Source of the DNA: Streptomyces sp. NBC_00536
Lineage (GTDB): Bacteria > Actinomycetota > Actinomycetes > Streptomycetales > Streptomycetaceae
Length of the DNA: 64,000 nucleotides
Assembly: GCF_036346295.1 (NCBI RefSeq)
Contig: NZ_CP107819.1
Span: forward strand, 4,774,001-4,838,000
Reading direction: 5' to 3'
Both the position numbers and the translations under genes were made by a program. Below are positions 38,130-45,563 of this stretch, in pieces. The notes below the pieces were generated by a model. The model searched no databases and was not told the origin of the DNA. It was given only the letters and a program-made list of their open reading frames with translations. Positions within the stretch are counted from its first letter, which is position 1. Each line of letters begins with the position of its first letter.

Positions 38130-38618
38130 CTACCGGTAGTTCACGAACTGGATCGCGAAGTCCAGGTCCTTGCCCTTGAGCAGGGCCTGCACCTCCTGGA
38201 GGTCGTCACGGCTCTTCGAGGTGACGCGCAGCTCCTCGCCCTGGACCTGGGCCTTGACGGCCTTGGGGCCCTCGTCCCGGATGATCTTCGCGACCTTCTT
38301 GGCGTTCTCCTGGGAGATGCCCTCCTCGATCGTGGCGAAGATCTTGTACTCCTTGCCGGACAGCTGCGGCTCGCCGGCGTCGAGCGCCTTCAGCGAGATG
38401 CCGCGCTTGACCAGCTTGGTCTCGAACACGTCCAGGACGGCCTTCACGCGGTCCTCGGAGTTCGCCTCCATGACGATCTTCTCGCCGGACCAGGCGATCG
38501 TGGCGCCGGTGCCCTTGAAGTCGTAGCGCTGCGAGAGTTCCTTGGCGGTCTGGTTGAGGGCGTTGTCGACCTCCTGCCGCTCGACCTTCGAGACGATGTC
38601 GAAACTGGAGTCGGCCAT
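38130..38618 (-). CDS. YajQ-family nucleotide-binding protein
   Basis: 162 residues. [35 protein letters not shown] and [16 protein letters not shown] are the start, centre and end of the YajQ family, a small two-domain protein. Some members bind cyclic di-GMP and act as effectors; that is known for proteobacteria and not proved here. ATG at 38618 with AAGGAG 9 nt upstream; the frame to 38777 is rejected. Confidence 0.93.
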   Translation of the reverse strand: MADSSFDIVSKVERQEVDNALNQTAKELSQRYDFKGTGATIAWSGEKIVMEANSEDRVKAVLDVFETKLVKRGISLKALDAGEPQLSGKEYKIFATIEEGISQENAKKVAKIIRDEGPKAVKAQVQGEELRVTSKSRDDLQEVQALLKGKDLDFAIQFVNYR

Positions 38619-38853
38619 GTGCTGTGGCTCCTTGAAGTCGGCTGTGATGGCCCACAGGGGCACGCGCCGGACATTCCCCGGCCGCGCCGTCAAGCCTAGG
38701 CCCTGTCTCCCGGATCGGTCCGGAGAGCCCGGGGCTCCGTGTCCGATCCATGCCGGATCAATGAGGTGGCGAAGCACCCCGCTCCATCAGGTATCGTTTA
38801 CGTCGTTGCCAGAGAGCACCGCCGCAAGGCGGAGATCGAAGGCGGCCTCCCAT

Positions 38854-38935
38854 GGCGGTGTGCCCGAGTGGCCAATGGGAACGGACTGTAAATCCGTCGG
38901 CTTAGCCTACCCAGGTTCGAATCCTGGCGCCGCCA
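38854..38935 (+). tRNA. tRNA-Tyr (GTA)
   Basis: 82 nt. The acceptor GGCGGTG pairs with CGCCGCC (one G-T), discriminator A. The anticodon loop CTGTAAA gives GTA. The long variable arm (GTCGGCTTAGCCTAC region) and GGTTCGAATCC T arm mark a bacterial class II tRNA-Tyr. CCA is not encoded. A strong hairpin follows. Confidence 0.95.
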
Positions 38936-38942
38936 CGTGGTA

Positions 38943-38988
38943 AAGAAGTCCCCCTCATCTGCGGAAACGCAGACGAGGGGGACTTCTT
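38943..38988. terminator. Terminator after tRNA-Tyr
   Basis: AAGAAGTCCCCCTC (38943-38956) pairs with 38975-38988, with an inner CTGCG-GAAA-CGCAG stem. It lies between tRNA-Tyr and the convergent small secreted gene. Confidence 0.9.
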
Positions 38989-39019
38989 CGTTTACCGGCT
39001 GGTTCACCGGATGTGGATG

Positions 39020-39244
39020 TCAGCCGATGCGGTAGCCGTCGTACGTGCCGCCCGAGCAGCCGAGGAAGATGTAGTGGAAGACGATCTTGCCGCCACTGCC
39101 GGTGCACTTCTCAGGGCTCACGTACTGAATGCCGACCGGGGCGGCGGTGGGGGTGCTGGCGGAGGCGACTCCGGTGCCGGCAGCGCCCAGGCCCATGGTG
39201 AGTGCCGATCCCAGCATGGCGAGGGTGACCAGGCGACGTCGCAT
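39020..39244 (-). CDS. Small secreted protein, unknown function
   Basis: 74 residues from the ATG at 39244 (GGAG 8 nt upstream). Signal peptide MRRRLVTLAMLGSALTMGLG with cleavage near ASA residue 30, leaving a mature peptide of about 44 residues with two Cys (EKCTGSGGKIVF, FLGCSGG), probably one disulfide. No family recognised. Confidence 0.7.
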   Translation of the reverse strand: MRRRLVTLAMLGSALTMGLGAAGTGVASASTPTAAPVGIQYVSPEKCTGSGGKIVFHYIFLGCSGGTYDGYRIG

Positions 39245-39428
39245 CAATTTGCTCCAATGTGAGAGGGGTTGAGAACGAAGCGAACGTAGCGACAGACGTG
39301 GTGCCCTGGATAGATTTGGGCGGTTTATCGGGGTGGTTCAGGGGGGTGCTGGGGTCGGGTAGGGGGGTCCGTGCCGACCGGAAGGCGTACCGGCCGCAAC
39401 GTCGCGGGCCGTCCGTCGTTCACCCGGA

Positions 39429-39869
39429 GTGATGTGGACTACTGACACCCGCGGAAAGGTCGGCGGCGGGGTACTGCTCGCCCTGCTCGGAGCGGGGATC
39501 CCGGCCCTGGTCGGGGCCGCGCTGCACGGGCACACCGGCGATCCCTACCACGAGACCCGGCTCTACTTCGGCACCGAGCGCCCCCGCGGGGCGCCCCCGG
39601 TCACGGAGCGGGAGTTCGACCGCTTCCTGGACCGGGAGGTCACCCCCGCCTTCCCCGAAGGGCTGACCGTGCAGCCGGGACACGGCCAATGGCGCGGACC
39701 GGACGGGCGGATCGTCCGCGAGACCTCCTACGAGGTCGTCCTGCTCTATCCGGAGAAGGGCGCCGACGAGCGCGGCGTGCGCATCGAACGGATCCGCCGG
39801 GCGTACGACAAGGAGTTCGCGCAGGACTCCGTCCTGCGCTCCGACGACCAGGTGAACGCAGATTTCTGA
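39429..39869 (+). CDS. DUF3574-like exported protein
   Basis: 146 residues. One hydrophobic helix (GGVLLALLGAGIPALVGAAL, 12-32) is a signal or anchor. The rest, with ETRLYFGTERPRG, REFDRFLDREVTPAFPEGLTV, GQWRGPDGRIVRETSYEVVLLY and RIERIRRAYDKEF, fits the DUF3574 domain as I recall it; no known activity. GTG 39429 or ATG 39432 starts it; neither has good ribosome spacing, so it may be leaderless. Confidence 0.75.
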   Translation: MMWTTDTRGKVGGGVLLALLGAGIPALVGAALHGHTGDPYHETRLYFGTERPRGAPPVTEREFDRFLDREVTPAFPEGLTVQPGHGQWRGPDGRIVRETSYEVVLLYPEKGADERGVRIERIRRAYDKEFAQDSVLRSDDQVNADF

Positions 39870-39910
39870 CGGTTCCCGACGTTTCCTGACGGTCAGTCGC
39901 GTCGGTCGCG

Positions 39911-40567
39911 TCAGTTGCCCGCGACGTCCTTGACGGCCACCGCCACCGGCTTCGTGCCCGACACCAGCTCCAGCGTCAGACCGGCCGTCGCCGGGGTCTC
40001 CACCAGCTCGGCCAGCACCGCCGCCACGTCGTCGCGGGGGACCGGCCCACGGCCCGTGGTGGCCTCCAGGCGGACCAGGCCCGTGCCCTCCTCGTCGGTG
40101 AGCGCGCCGGGGCGCAGGACGGTCCACTCCAGGCCCAGCCGGGTCCGTACGTGGTCGTCGGCCTCGCCCTTGGCGCGCAGGTAGACGTCGAAGACGTCGT
40201 CACCCGGATGGTTCGCGTCCGCCCGGATCGAAGACAGCATCAGGAACCGCGGTACGCGCGCCCGTTCGGCCGCATCGGCGAACAGCACGGCCGCGCCCCG
40301 GTCCACGGTGTCCTTGCGCCCGGCGCCGCTGCCCGGGCCCGCCCCGGCCGCGAACACCGCGACCTGGGCGCCCTGCAGGATCCCGGCGACGTGCTCGACC
40401 GTCGCCGACTCCAGGTCGCAGAGCACCGGTTCGGCACCGGCCGCCCGGAGATCGTCGCCCTGTGCCGGATCACGGATGATCCCGGCGACCTCGTACCCGC
40501 GCGCGGCGAGCAGGCGCTCCAGCCGCAGCGCGATCTGACCGTGTCCACCAGCGATGACAATGCGCAT
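39911..40567 (-). CDS. NAD(P)-binding protein, atypical SDR (NmrA/YwnB-like)
   Basis: 218 residues. MRIVIAGGHGQIALRLERLLAARGYEVAGIIRDPAQ is the Rossmann GxxGxxG start; LMLSSIRADANH and YLRAKGEADDHVR hold the Tyr/Lys-like region, and TVLRPGALTDE is typical of atypical short-chain dehydrogenases. Substrate unknown. Single gene; it ends 41 nt from the convergent DUF3574 gene. Confidence 0.82.
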   Translation of the reverse strand: MRIVIAGGHGQIALRLERLLAARGYEVAGIIRDPAQGDDLRAAGAEPVLCDLESATVEHVAGILQGAQVAVFAAGAGPGSGAGRKDTVDRGAAVLFADAAERARVPRFLMLSSIRADANHPGDDVFDVYLRAKGEADDHVRTRLGLEWTVLRPGALTDEEGTGLVRLEATTGRGPVPRDDVAAVLAELVETPATAGLTLELVSGTKPVAVAVKDVAGN

Positions 40568-40621
40568 GCTCCGACCGTACGTCGACCCGCGCGCCCCCGC
40601 GCCCGAACGCGGCGCCGACGC

Positions 40622-41911
40622 TCAGGGACCGGGCTCCATACGGCCCTGTCGGGGCAGGTCGAGGGCGACCGCCACCGCCGAATCGCAGTACTCCCGTACG
40701 GCGCTCGTCCGGGCCACCACCCGGCCGCGGTGGATCACGATCCGGCTGTACGCGAGGGACAGCACCCCCGCGATCCGGTCCCCGCGCACGGCGAGCAGCT
40801 CCGCCGGGAACCCGGCCTCCACCCGCACCTCCGGCAGGCCCATCGCCTCCCGGGCCGCCGTGCTCACCGCGTGGTAGGCCTCGGCGGCCCGCAGCCCGCC
40901 CTGCGAGGCCAGCAGGTAGGCAGCCTCCAGGGGGTCCCCGCGGCCCACCGGGTTCCCGGCGTCCCGCAGCGCCCCGCTGCCCGCCGCGACCCGCACCCCG
41001 GCGGACCGCAGCAGCCGTACGGGCGCCGTGCGCAGCCCGCGCCGCTCCAGGGCCGCGCAATCGCCCTGGGGCAGGCAGGTGACCCGTACGCCCGCCGCGG
41101 CCAGCTGGTCCGCGGCCCGCGCCGCGACGTCCAGCGGGAGCCGGGACAGGCCGCCGCAGGGGCCGATGGTGACCCCGGGGCGCAGCCCGCCGGCCATGGC
41201 CGCGAGCCGGGCGAGCCGGGCGGGATCGTCACCGTCCGTGTGCAGGTCCACGGGGCAGCCGTGCTCGCCGGCCAGCTCCAGGACGGCCTCGACGAAGCCG
41301 GTCGGGTCGGGGTCGAGGTCGGGGCAGCCGCCGACGACGGCCGCGCCCATCTTGACCGCGTCGCGCAGCATCGCCAGGCCCTCGGCGCCCGCGACCCCGG
41401 TCAGCAGCCGGGGCACGGCGACCGCCGTGAGGTCGGCGAGCCCGCGCAGCGAGCGGCGCGCCTGGAGCACCGCCTCCATCGGGCCGAGGCCGTGCACGTC
41501 GGCGATCCGGACGTGCGAACGGATGGCGGTGGCGCCGTGGCCGAGCTGGAGCAGCGCGGCCTCGGTGGCCCGGCGCTGGACCTCGTCGGCCGTGTGGGAC
41601 ACGGGTCCTTCGCCGTCGGCGGTGAGCGCGGTGTCCCCGTGGGCGTGCGGTTCGGCGGGCGCGGGGAGCAGCAGGTAGCCGCTCAGGTCGACCCGGGAGG
41701 GGGCGGGGGCGGGCAGGCTCCCGGCCGTTCCGACGGCCTGGATGCGGCCGCCGCCGAGCCGTACGTCGACCGTACGGCCGTCGGTCAGGCGGGCTCCGGC
41801 GAGCAGCAGCGTGGTGGCGTCGGCGGAGGCGGGAGCGGGGCCGTGGCCGCCGCCTTCGCCGCGGCCGCCGCGCGGGGAGTGGGACGGCTGCGGCGGCTGG
41901 CTGTCGGACAT
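40622..41911 (-). CDS. Amidohydrolase-family protein with altered active site
   Basis: 429 residues from the ATG at 41911 (GGAG 6 nt upstream; the frame to 41941 lacks one). The layout matches cytosine deaminase-type amidohydrolases: PAEPHAHGDTALT for the HxH ligands, CPVDLHTDGDD for strand 5, then TIGPCGGLSRL and AAGSGALRDAGNPVGRGDPLEAAYLL. But the catalytic Glu of HxDE is Gly (LHTDG), the strand-6 His is absent (TIGPCGG for the usual SHA-like text) and the final Asp is Gly (GSG for GSD). It is probably not a working deaminase, though the fold seems intact. Confidence 0.75.
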   Translation of the reverse strand: MSDSQPPQPSHSPRGGRGEGGGHGPAPASADATTLLLAGARLTDGRTVDVRLGGGRIQAVGTAGSLPAPAPSRVDLSGYLLLPAPAEPHAHGDTALTADGEGPVSHTADEVQRRATEAALLQLGHGATAIRSHVRIADVHGLGPMEAVLQARRSLRGLADLTAVAVPRLLTGVAGAEGLAMLRDAVKMGAAVVGGCPDLDPDPTGFVEAVLELAGEHGCPVDLHTDGDDPARLARLAAMAGGLRPGVTIGPCGGLSRLPLDVAARAADQLAAAGVRVTCLPQGDCAALERRGLRTAPVRLLRSAGVRVAAGSGALRDAGNPVGRGDPLEAAYLLASQGGLRAAEAYHAVSTAAREAMGLPEVRVEAGFPAELLAVRGDRIAGVLSLAYSRIVIHRGRVVARTSAVREYCDSAVAVALDLPRQGRMEPGP

Positions 41912-42152
41912 CGCGCTCCTGCGGGGGGCTCGGGCGGTCATGGGCCCGTGGCCGCGGCCCGCGGCCCAAGATCACGCAGCGTGCTCAGAGCCTAGGGCGC
42001 GGTGCGGCCCGCTTCACGGAAGAGCGCAATAGTCGTACCGGTGTGGTGCCCGGGGCCGGTGGGGCCGGGGTGGCCGGATCTTGCGGGAGCCGCTCTCCAC
42101 GCTCGTCGGATCATGGCCGGATCAGGGCCGGAAGCCAGCTGCCGCAAAGGAT

Positions 42153-42182
42153 TTGGGCGATCGGCGGGCAACCGTGTAATGT
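42153..42182 (+). promoter_or_regulatory. Promoter of tRNA-Thr
   Basis: TTGGGC (42153-42158), 18-nt spacer, TAATGT (42177-42182). Start of transcription would lie near 42190, just before the tRNA at 42194. Confidence 0.5.
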
Positions 42183-42193
42183 CTTCATCGCTC

Positions 42194-42266
42194 GCCCCAA
42201 TAGCTCAGTCGGTAGAGCGTCTCCATGGTAAGGAGAAGGTCTGCGGTTCGATTCCGCATTGGGGCT
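42194..42266 (+). tRNA. tRNA-Thr (GGT)
   Basis: 73 nt. Acceptor GCCCCAA with TTGGGGC, discriminator T; anticodon stem TCTCC/GGAGA around ATGGTAA gives GGT. T arm GCGGTTCGATTCCGC. CCA not encoded. Confidence 0.95.
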
Positions 42267-42280
42267 CTGGTGAGAAAGGT

Positions 42281-42304
42281 CCCCTACCTGCTTTAAGGTA
42301 GGGG
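42281..42304 (+). terminator. Hairpin between tRNA-Thr and tRNA-Met
   Basis: CCCCTACCT pairs perfectly with AGGTAGGGG around GCTTTA, with no T-run after. It may end the tRNA-Thr transcript or guide processing of a joint one. Confidence 0.6.
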
Positions 42305-42318
42305 AGCAATCACACCAA

Positions 42319-42391
42319 AGCGGCGTAGCTCAGTCGGTAGAGCAAGCGGCTCATAATCGCTGTGTCACCGGTTCAAGTCCGGTCGCCGCTA
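42319..42391 (+). tRNA. tRNA-Met (CAT)
   Basis: 73 nt. AGCGGCG pairs fully with CGCCGCT, discriminator A. Loop CTCATAA gives anticodon CAT. The A1-T72 pair and lack of three G-C pairs at the base of the anticodon stem speak for elongator Met; an Ile tRNA with modified CAT cannot be fully excluded. CCA not encoded. Confidence 0.92.
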
Positions 42392-42479
42392 CACACAGTA
42401 GCCGATTGCGGGGTCGGTCTCCCGGTCGGCTACTCTTGTATGCGTTCATCCGTCCCAATTTCCGTCAAGGAGCACTCAC

Positions 42480-42644
42480 GTGGCTGCCACCGACGTCCGC
42501 CCGAAGATCACGCTGGCCTGCGTGGAGTGCAAGGAGCGGAACTACATCACCAAGAAGAACCGGCGTAATGACCCGGACCGTCTTGAGATGAAGAAGCACT
42601 GCCCGCGCTGCAACTCGCACACCGCGCACCGCGAGACCCGCTGA
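42480..42644 (+). CDS. rpmG: 50S ribosomal protein L33
   Basis: 54 residues: [20 protein letters not shown], then [20 protein letters not shown] and [13 protein letters not shown]. It is the zinc-binding (C+) form, with Cys14/Cys17 and Cys41/Cys44. Streptomyces often hold a zinc-free partner elsewhere, induced under zinc starvation. GTG at 42480 with AGGAG 8 nt upstream. Too short for routine ORF cutoffs. Followed by hadAB as in mycobacteria. Confidence 0.95.
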   Translation: MAATDVRPKITLACVECKERNYITKKNRRNDPDRLEMKKHCPRCNSHTAHRETR

Positions 42645-42677
42645 CCCCAGCGGTTTCTCGAATACAGGCTCCGTCAT

Positions 42678-42707
42678 AAGGTCGTCCCCTGCAAGGGGGG
42701 CGGCCTT
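42678..42707 (+). terminator. Terminator after rpmG
   Basis: AAGGTCGTCCCC (42678-42689) pairs with 42696-42707 over 12 bp with two T-G pairs. Confidence 0.75.
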
Positions 42708-42787
42708 GTGTCGTTTCCGCACGTCTCCGTACGTCTTTTGCGCATGACGTTTCATGTGTCGTACCCAACAGCAGGAGGTAGTGAGCC

Positions 42788-43264
42788 ATGGCGCTCGACC
42801 AGTCCTTCGTGGGGCGGAGCTACCCGCCCACCGATCCGTACGAGGTCGGCCGGGAGAAGATCCGCGAATTCGCGGAGGCGGTGGGCGACGCCAATCCCGC
42901 CTACACCGACCCCGAGGCGGCCAAGGCGCTGGGTCACCTGGACGTGATCGCGCCCCCGACCTTCGTGTTCGCGATCACCTTCAAGGCGGCGGGGCAGGTC
43001 ATCGCCGACCCCCAGCTGGGCCTGGACTACAGCCGGGTCGTGCACGGCGACCAGAAGTTCGCCTACACCCGGCCCGTGCGCGCGGGCGACCGGCTGCTGG
43101 TGACGTCCACCATCGAGGCCGTGAAGTCCCTCGCGGGCAACGACATCATCGACATCCGCGGTGAGGTCCACGACGAGACCGGCGAGCACGTGGTGACGGC
43201 CTGGACCAAGCTCGTGTCCCGGGCGCCCGAGCCCGCCACCGCCCCCGCCACTGAGGAGGCCTGA
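42788..43264 (+). CDS. hadA: MaoC-type dehydratase, structural subunit (HadA-like)
   Basis: 158 residues, a single hotdog domain: FVGRSYPPTDPYEVGREKIREFAEAVGD, then YTDPEAAKALGHLDVIAPPTFVF. Where the catalytic Asp/His pair of R-hydratases sits it reads DANPAYTD, without the His, so like mycobacterial HadA it should need HadB for catalysis. With HadB it would dehydrate 3-hydroxyacyl thioesters, probably in fatty-acid synthesis. AGGAGGT lies 9 nt before the ATG; hadB starts 1 nt after the stop. Confidence 0.88.
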   Translation: MALDQSFVGRSYPPTDPYEVGREKIREFAEAVGDANPAYTDPEAAKALGHLDVIAPPTFVFAITFKAAGQVIADPQLGLDYSRVVHGDQKFAYTRPVRAGDRLLVTSTIEAVKSLAGNDIIDIRGEVHDETGEHVVTAWTKLVSRAPEPATAPATEEA

Positions 43265-43265
43265 C

Positions 43266-43694
43266 ATGGCTGCGCAGATCCGGTACGCGGACGTGGAGGT
43301 CGGCACCGAGCTGCCGGCCGGGACCTTCCCCGTCCAGCGGGCGACGCTCGTCCGCTACGCGGGGGCGTCGGGTGACTTCAACCCGATCCACTGGAACGAG
43401 AAGTTCGCCAAGGAGGTCGGGCTGCCGGACGTGATCGCGCACGGCATGTTCACGATGGCCGAGGCGATCCGCGTGGTCACGGACTGGGCGGGCGACCCGG
43501 GTGCGGTGGTCGAGTACGGGGTGCGCTTCACGAAGCCGGTCGTGGTTCCGAACGACGACGCGGGCGCGGTGATCGAGGTCACGGCCAAGGTCGCGGCGAA
43601 GCTGGACGACAACCGGGTCCGCGTGGACCTGACGGCGACGAGCGCGGGCCTGAAGGTCCTGGGCATGTCCCGCGCGGTGGTCCACCTCCCCTGA
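43266..43694 (+). CDS. hadB: MaoC-type dehydratase, catalytic subunit (HadB-like)
   Basis: 142 residues, hotdog fold with the hydratase 2 motif intact: YAGASGDFNPIHWNEKFA gives the catalytic Asp and His, followed by LPDVIAHGMFTMAEA. It pairs with HadA to form the (3R)-hydroxyacyl dehydratase. No hadC-like gene follows; instead a repeat-filled gap begins. Confidence 0.9.
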   Translation: MAAQIRYADVEVGTELPAGTFPVQRATLVRYAGASGDFNPIHWNEKFAKEVGLPDVIAHGMFTMAEAIRVVTDWAGDPGAVVEYGVRFTKPVVVPNDDAGAVIEVTAKVAAKLDDNRVRVDLTATSAGLKVLGMSRAVVHLP

Positions 43695-43904
43695 CCCGCG
43701 CGCCGGGCCCCTGGCCTGGCGTCGACCGGGTCCCCGCCCCCGGTCCCCGGCCCAGCCGTTGCCCCGGCCTTGGCGCCGGTCCCGCCGTGACCTCGACCCT
43801 CACCCCGCCCCTGGTGTGACCCGTGCCCGTGCCCGTGCTCGCGCCTGCCCGCCCGAGGCCCCGGACCTCCGCTCCCGGGTCGGCGGACCGGGCCGCATGC
43901 CCGC

Positions 43905-44290
43905 GCCTCAAACGCCGGCGGGGCTGGGTGTTCCGCTGGGCCGTGGTGTGCCCCTGTGCTGGGGCTGCGGGCTGAGGATGCCGGTGGCCGGTGGCCGGTG
44001 GCCGGTGGCCGGTGGCCTGGGGGTGCCGGGTCGTAGCTGGGGTGCCCGGTGGCGGTGTCGGCGGTGCGGGCCGCGTGCCCGCGCCTCAATCGCCGGCGGG
44101 GCTGGGAATGTCCTGGTCCGGGGCCTCGGCGTGGCCGGGCCGGGCTGGGGGTGCCGTGTGGCGGTGTCGGCGGTGTCGGCGGTGTCGGCGGTGTGGGCCG
44201 CGTGCCTGCGCCTCAAACGCCGGCGGGGCTGGGAATGCCCTGGTCCGGAGCCTGGGAGTGGCTGGGCTGGGCTGGGAATGTCCTGGTCCG
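43905..44290. repeat. Partly duplicated segments carrying the dispersed repeat
   Basis: A segment with CGCGTGCC, the CCTCAA-CGCCGGCGGGGCTG core, GGGAATG(T/C)CCTGGTCCGG and GTGGC(T/C)GGGC recurs at about 44075 and 44205, and part again at 44272; a shorter relative is at 43905. Duplication of about 130 bp is the simplest origin. Confidence 0.65.
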
Positions 44291-44560
44291 GACCCTCGGA
44301 GTGGCCGGGCCGGGGCCGGGGGTGGTGCATTCCGGGGCCGGGGGTTTCGTGGGGGTGCTGGGCCGGGTGGGGGAGTGTGGGGGGTGTGGGGTGTCCCCGC
44401 AGGCCGAGCAGAACCAGTGCCGGGTTGCTTTCCGACCCCGGGAGGGTTCTGCGAGCCGAGGAGACACCCCACACCCCCGCGCTCCCCCGCCCCCACCCCG
44501 ACCCCGCCCAGCCCGGGCACCGCCCCCGGCGACCCCGGTCAGCCACCCCGACCCCGCCCC

Positions 44561-44729
44561 GCCGGGGTACGGCGCCTGCCGATGCGGCCCCGCCGCGCCC
44601 GGGCGACCCAAGCCCCGCCGGGGTACGGCGCCTGTCGATGCAGCCCCGCCCCGCCCGGGCAACCCCAGTCCCGCCGGGGTACGGCGCCTGCCGATGCGGC
44701 CCCGCCCCGCCCGGGCAGCCTCAGCCTCG
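44561..44729. repeat. Tandem 56-57-bp repeat, three copies
   Basis: Units start at 44561, 44617 and 44674 with GCCGGGGTACGGCGCCTG, then CGATGC(G/A)GCCCCGCC and GCCCGGGC. They differ at a few bases. The unit contains CCGGGGTACGGC-type inverted pairs. Confidence 0.85.
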
Positions 44730-44832
44730 CCGGCGATTGAGGCGCGGGCGCCGGGGACCGGGACCCCGCTTCCGACCTCGACCCCGGCCCGCCCGCCCGC
44801 CGCCCGCCCCCCCCCGACCCCGCCCCGCCCGG

Positions 44833-44862
44833 TTGACTTAGTTAGTGATTGGCCACTAACTT
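44833..44862 (+). promoter_or_regulatory. tetR promoter with operator between -35 and -10
   Basis: TTGACT (44833-44838) and TAACTT (44857-44862) are 18 nt apart. The operator GTTAGT-N8-ACTAAC (44841-44860) fills the spacer. Predicted start of transcription coincides with or nearly touches the ATG at 44869, so the message would be leaderless. Confidence 0.65.
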
Positions 44863-44868
44863 AAGGGC

Positions 44869-45474
44869 ATGGCCAGGATGAGCGCAGACGAACGACGCGA
44901 GAGCGTCATCCGCGCGGCGACGCACGAGTTCGCCCGCGGCGGTTACTACGGGACCTCCACCGAGGCTATCGCCAAGCGCGTCGGCGTCTCCCAGCCGTAC
45001 CTCTTCCGCCTCTTCCCCAACAAGCAGGCCATCTTCCTCGCCGCCGCGAACCGCTGCGTCGAGGACATGCGCACCGTCTTCGCAGAGTCCTCCAAGGGTC
45101 TCCACGGCGACGAGGCCCTCGACGCGATGGCCGAGGCCTACATGCGGCTGATCGCGGAGCACCCCGACAAGCTCCAGATGCAGCTGCAGGTCTATGTGAC
45201 CGTCGCCGCCGCGGAGGCCGCCGGGGAGCCGGCCTTCGGGGAGATGGTCCGCCGCGGCTGGATGGAGCTGTGGGACACCGTCGAGGCGCCGCTGGGCGAA
45301 GGTACGGACGGGGTCACGAACTTCATGGCCTGCGGGATGTTGATCAACACCCTCTCCGCCATGGGCTTTCCGCGCGACCACCGCGTCTGGGAGGGCTGCT
45401 ACCCGTCCTTCAACTCCGAGCGGCACGCCGAGCTGCCAGCCGAGCAGGACACCGAGCAGCACCCCGAGGGGTGA
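44869..45474 (+). CDS. TetR-family regulator
   Basis: 201 residues. N-terminal helix-turn-helix RESVIRAATHEFARGGYYGTSTEAIAKRVGVSQPYLFRLFPNKQAIFLAA is textbook TetR; the C-terminal ligand domain is long and helical. The same 20-nt operator lies before this gene and before the DHA2 exporter, so it most likely represses both and is released by an exported drug. The ligand is unknown. Confidence 0.93.
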   Translation: MARMSADERRESVIRAATHEFARGGYYGTSTEAIAKRVGVSQPYLFRLFPNKQAIFLAAANRCVEDMRTVFAESSKGLHGDEALDAMAEAYMRLIAEHPDKLQMQLQVYVTVAAAEAAGEPAFGEMVRRGWMELWDTVEAPLGEGTDGVTNFMACGMLINTLSAMGFPRDHRVWEGCYPSFNSERHAELPAEQDTEQHPEG

Positions 45475-45480
45475 GGCCGG

Positions 45481-45520
45481 GGGGCGCGCGCCCCGCACCC
45501 GCGCGTCTTTATTTTTTTGG
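45481..45520 (+). terminator. Terminator with T-run after tetR
   Basis: GGGGCGCGCGCCCC (45481-45494) is a perfect palindrome, followed 12 nt later by TCTTTATTTTTTT, an unusual A/T run for this genome. The T-run overlaps the -35 area of the exporter. Confidence 0.6.
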
Positions 45521-45548
45521 GCACGAAAGTTAGTAATTGATAACTAAC
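45517..45548 (+). promoter_or_regulatory. Exporter promoter with second copy of the TetR operator
   Basis: GTTAGT-AATTGATA-ACTAAC (45529-45548) has the same arms and 8-nt spacing as the tetR operator. TTGGGC (45517-45522) and TAACTA (45541-45546) can be -35 and -10 with an 18-nt spacer, so the operator again lies in the promoter. Confidence 0.65.
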
Positions 45549-45563
45549 GTTCCAGGGGGAACC

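Larger units (their letters stand above)
43695..44832. other. 1.1-kb repeat-rich gap without a gene
   Basis: Open frames here are arginine/proline/glycine-rich with no family signature and follow the GC bias, so I see no gene. The gap holds the dispersed repeat at 43905-43928, 44081-44106, 44209-44233 and (inverted) 44723-44746, runs of GGTGGCC near 43982-44025 and of GGTGTCGGC near 44162-44196, and a three-fold tandem repeat at 44561-44729. No promoter or RNA was recognised. Confidence 0.7.

Noticed and set aside
38798..39007. 69-codon minus-strand frame across tRNA-Tyr
   Set aside because: It overlaps the tRNA and its terminator; non-coding.
42319..42391. Reading the CAT tRNA as tRNA-Ile (lysidine type) or initiator
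   Set aside because: The A1-T72 pair excludes a typical initiator (C1-A72 mismatch with three G-C pairs); Ile identity is possible but elongator Met is more likely by overall sequence.
44561..44729. Possible CRISPR array
   Set aside because: The 56-57-bp units are contiguous without unique spacers and no cas gene is present.
43759..44864. Overlapping open frames of 212-360 codons in the repeat gap
   Set aside because: All three plus-strand frames and the minus strand are open, with Pro/Arg/Gly-rich translations across tandem repeats; none has a family motif or ribosome site.
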